The notes under the pieces: generated by a model | The model's database searches: none | What the model was told of the DNA's origin: nothing | The model's input: only the letters and a program-made list of their open reading frames with translations | NCBI GenBank assembly: GCA_937863465.1 | Contig: CALMFG010000188.1 | Location: forward strand, 1-43,255 | Direction: 5' to 3' | DNA length: 43,255 bases | DNA from: an uncultured Clostridia bacterium | GTDB taxonomy: Bacteria; Bacillota; Clostridia; Christensenellales; CALMFG01 | Program-made: the position numbers and the translations under genes | In this document: positions 41,745-43,255 of the stretch, piece by piece | Numbering within the stretch: the first letter of the stretch is position 1 | How the letters are laid out: every line of letters begins with the position of its first letter

Positions 41745-43255
41745 TTGCTGAAAGCGCTGTTCAAAAACAGAATCACCGATTTTAGGCCATGGGTTTTTAT
41801 CGCGCTCTATATGACGCTGGGCATTCTATCTGGCTATTATTCCGAGCAGAGCATGGTTTACGTCTATGTTTTTGGCGGCGTCGCGGCATTACTCGCTCTG
41901 CTGGACGGCATTAAAAACAAAGACGTCGCGTTTTTGGTGTTGTACTTCATCAGCTTTGCAGGCGGGATGATTCTGATGAACCTCACGCTGGACAGTGAGC
42001 CGCTGCCGTACGGCGAAACCAAAGTGACCGGACGCGTGACCAACGCCGTGCATTATGATACCAGGTCCTATTATATTCTGGATGAATGGACATTTGAGTA
42101 TAACGGAGAAACGGTCTCGCCTTACAAGGAATTACGGATTGCAACAGAGGCCAGAGATTTGGAGCCCGGCGATAGGATCGCTTTTTCGGCGACGCTGACT
42201 CTGCCCGATGTTCGGCGTAATATCGGCGGATTTGACGAACGGATATATTTGCTTGGCAAGGGCGTGGGGTATACAGCCAAGGGCACAGTGGAAGATATTA
42301 CTTTTATCGACCATACAACTACCGTTCAAAGTCTGCTCTCCGAGGTCAGCACGTATTTTAAGCGCACCATCGAAGCGATATTCCCCGACAGCACGGCGGG
42401 TATCGCCAAGGGCTTGGTGCTCGGCGATAAATCCGACATATCCGAAGCAGATTACGCCATATTTCAGCGCGGCGGCACGGCGAGTATTCTGGCGGTTTCT
42501 GGCCTGCATTTTGGTGTGCTTTCGCTTTTTGTCTTTTGGCTGATGAGTATTCTGGGAGTGGGGCGAAAACCCGCCCATGTCATCACGGCGGTGTTTATGC
42601 TGGCCTATGCCGGAATCGTTGGATTCACCATTTCGGCCACACGTGCGCTCATCATGGGCCTGGCTGTGGTTTTTGCCAGCCTGCTTGGAAAGAAAAAGGA
42701 CACACTCTCATATTTAGCCGCCGCTTATGTCATTTCTCTGACTATTTTGCCCGCTTCGCTGTTCTCGGCGGGCTTTATGTTGTCCTTCGGCGCGGTGTTC
42801 GCCCTGTTGGCGCTGACGCCGATTCTTGAAAAACCGCTGAAAAAGATACCCCGGCGCGTTTCGGGCCTGGTCACCGCACCCGTCGCCGCTACCATCGGCA
42901 CAGCCCCCTTCATCGTCAATTTTTTTTACTATTTTTCAGTCGTGGGTATCCTCGCCAACATCGTGGTCATCCCCATCGGCTCGCTGGCCGTGGTGACCAC
43001 GTTTATCGCGGCGATTCTGGGCAGAATTCTGGGTGTGCCGTTTGCGTGGGCTTCGGACAAGCTCATATGGCTGATGCAGACCATCACGGGCAAGCTGACC
43101 GCACTGCCGTTTGCGACGGTGGATATTCCGGCTTTGCCCGCCGGCTTCATCATCCTCTGGTTTGCCGCCATTTTTGTCGTCTCCGGCTATTGCCTGTTTA
43201 AACCCTGGCTGAAGCGAACGGCGGCAGCGATACTGGTCGTCGGCATGGCGGCCAT
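41745..43255 (+). CDS. comEC: ComEC/Rec2-family DNA-uptake channel protein, 5' part
   Basis: An open frame of 503 codons runs off the window end. The N-terminus has about three hydrophobic segments (residues 12-85), then a soluble DUF4131-like region (GETKVTGRVTNAV, PGDRIAFSATL), then GLVLGDKSDISEADYAIFQR and GGTASILAVSGLHFGVLSLF, the ComEC signature, followed by many membrane segments. ComEC forms the inner-membrane channel for single-stranded DNA during transformation; the C-terminal beta-lactamase-like domain lies beyond the window. The start is taken as TTG 41745, with GAGG eight bases before it. No com partner genes are visible here. Confidence 0.9.
   Translation, partial: MLKALFKNRITDFRPWVFIALYMTLGILSGYYSEQSMVYVYVFGGVAALLALLDGIKNKDVAFLVLYFISFAGGMILMNLTLDSEPLPYGETKVTGRVTNAVHYDTRSYYILDEWTFEYNGETVSPYKELRIATEARDLEPGDRIAFSATLTLPDVRRNIGGFDERIYLLGKGVGYTAKGTVEDITFIDHTTTVQSLLSEVSTYFKRTIEAIFPDSTAGIAKGLVLGDKSDISEADYAIFQRGGTASILAVSGLHFGVLSLFVFWLMSILGVGRKPAHVITAVFMLAYAGIVGFTISATRALIMGLAVVFASLLGKKKDTLSYLAAAYVISLTILPASLFSAGFMLSFGAVFALLALTPILEKPLKKIPRRVSGLVTAPVAATIGTAPFIVNFFYYFSVVGILANIVVIPIGSLAVVTTFIAAILGRILGVPFAWASDKLIWLMQTITGKLTALPFATVDIPALPAGFIILWFAAIFVVSGYCLFKPWLKRTAAAILVVGMAA

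Overview
The window is a gene-dense piece of a bacterial chromosome, most likely from an anaerobic Bacillota (Clostridia-like) lineage. The evidence is a Gram-positive PolC replicase, a long Rel-type stringent enzyme, arginine genes in argC-B-D-F order, frequent TTG/GTG starts, and the cmk-plsC-ispH-rpsA cluster in which IspH is fused to ribosomal protein S1, an arrangement known from Clostridia. All genes but one lie on the + strand. No rRNA, tRNA, IS element, prophage or CRISPR array was seen. No stretch over 300 bases lacks a gene; the longest (8085-8313) is a divergent promoter region.

Layout: (1) 1-3.85 kb, arginine operon: argC (3' end only), argB, argD, argF, then a GNAT acetyltransferase, closed by a terminator. 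(2) 3.95-7.4 kb, an MBOAT acyltransferase with two tandem paralogous membrane-anchored SGNH-like proteins, probably a cell-envelope O-acylation module. (3) 7.4-13.4 kb, accessory genes: a lone minus-strand HAD phosphatase, a YhhN-like and a YitT-like membrane protein, a MATE transporter, a flavodoxin, a fused-repeat nitroreductase and an unknown one-TM protein. (4) 13.5-15.4 kb, dusB and ftsY. (5) 15.5-21.95 kb, the F1Fo ATP synthase operon: small 3-TM protein, a, c, b, a delta/alpha fusion, gamma, beta, epsilon. (6) 22-25.8 kb, a CobU-like P-loop protein, a double-ACT protein, alr, 5-formyl-THF cyclo-ligase, rsmD, coaD. (7) polC; secD-secF; recJ-rel-dtd-MBL hydrolase; cmk-plsC-ispH/rpsA. (8) The 5' part of comEC, cut by the window end.

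The two most surprising things are structural. First, no atpH gene exists in the ATP synthase operon. Its N-terminal domain is absent, and its C-terminal (b-binding) domain is fused in frame to the N-terminus of subunit alpha, which would place a delta domain on every alpha. Second, the ispH-rpsA fusion is interrupted 15 codons in by 38 extra bases between two GCGTCA copies. The extra bases bring a stop codon and a frame change, and identical GTC codons flank the gap. This could be a mutation, an assembly artefact, a reversible slippage switch or, most speculatively, a bypass element. A strong internal promoter and ribosome-binding site ahead of the S1 half could keep S1 expressed regardless.

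Regulatory structure is also visible: hairpin leaders before atpE and atpD, a hairpin with a U-run between a promoter and the MATE gene, several extended -10 promoters, and clear intrinsic terminators after most transcription units.
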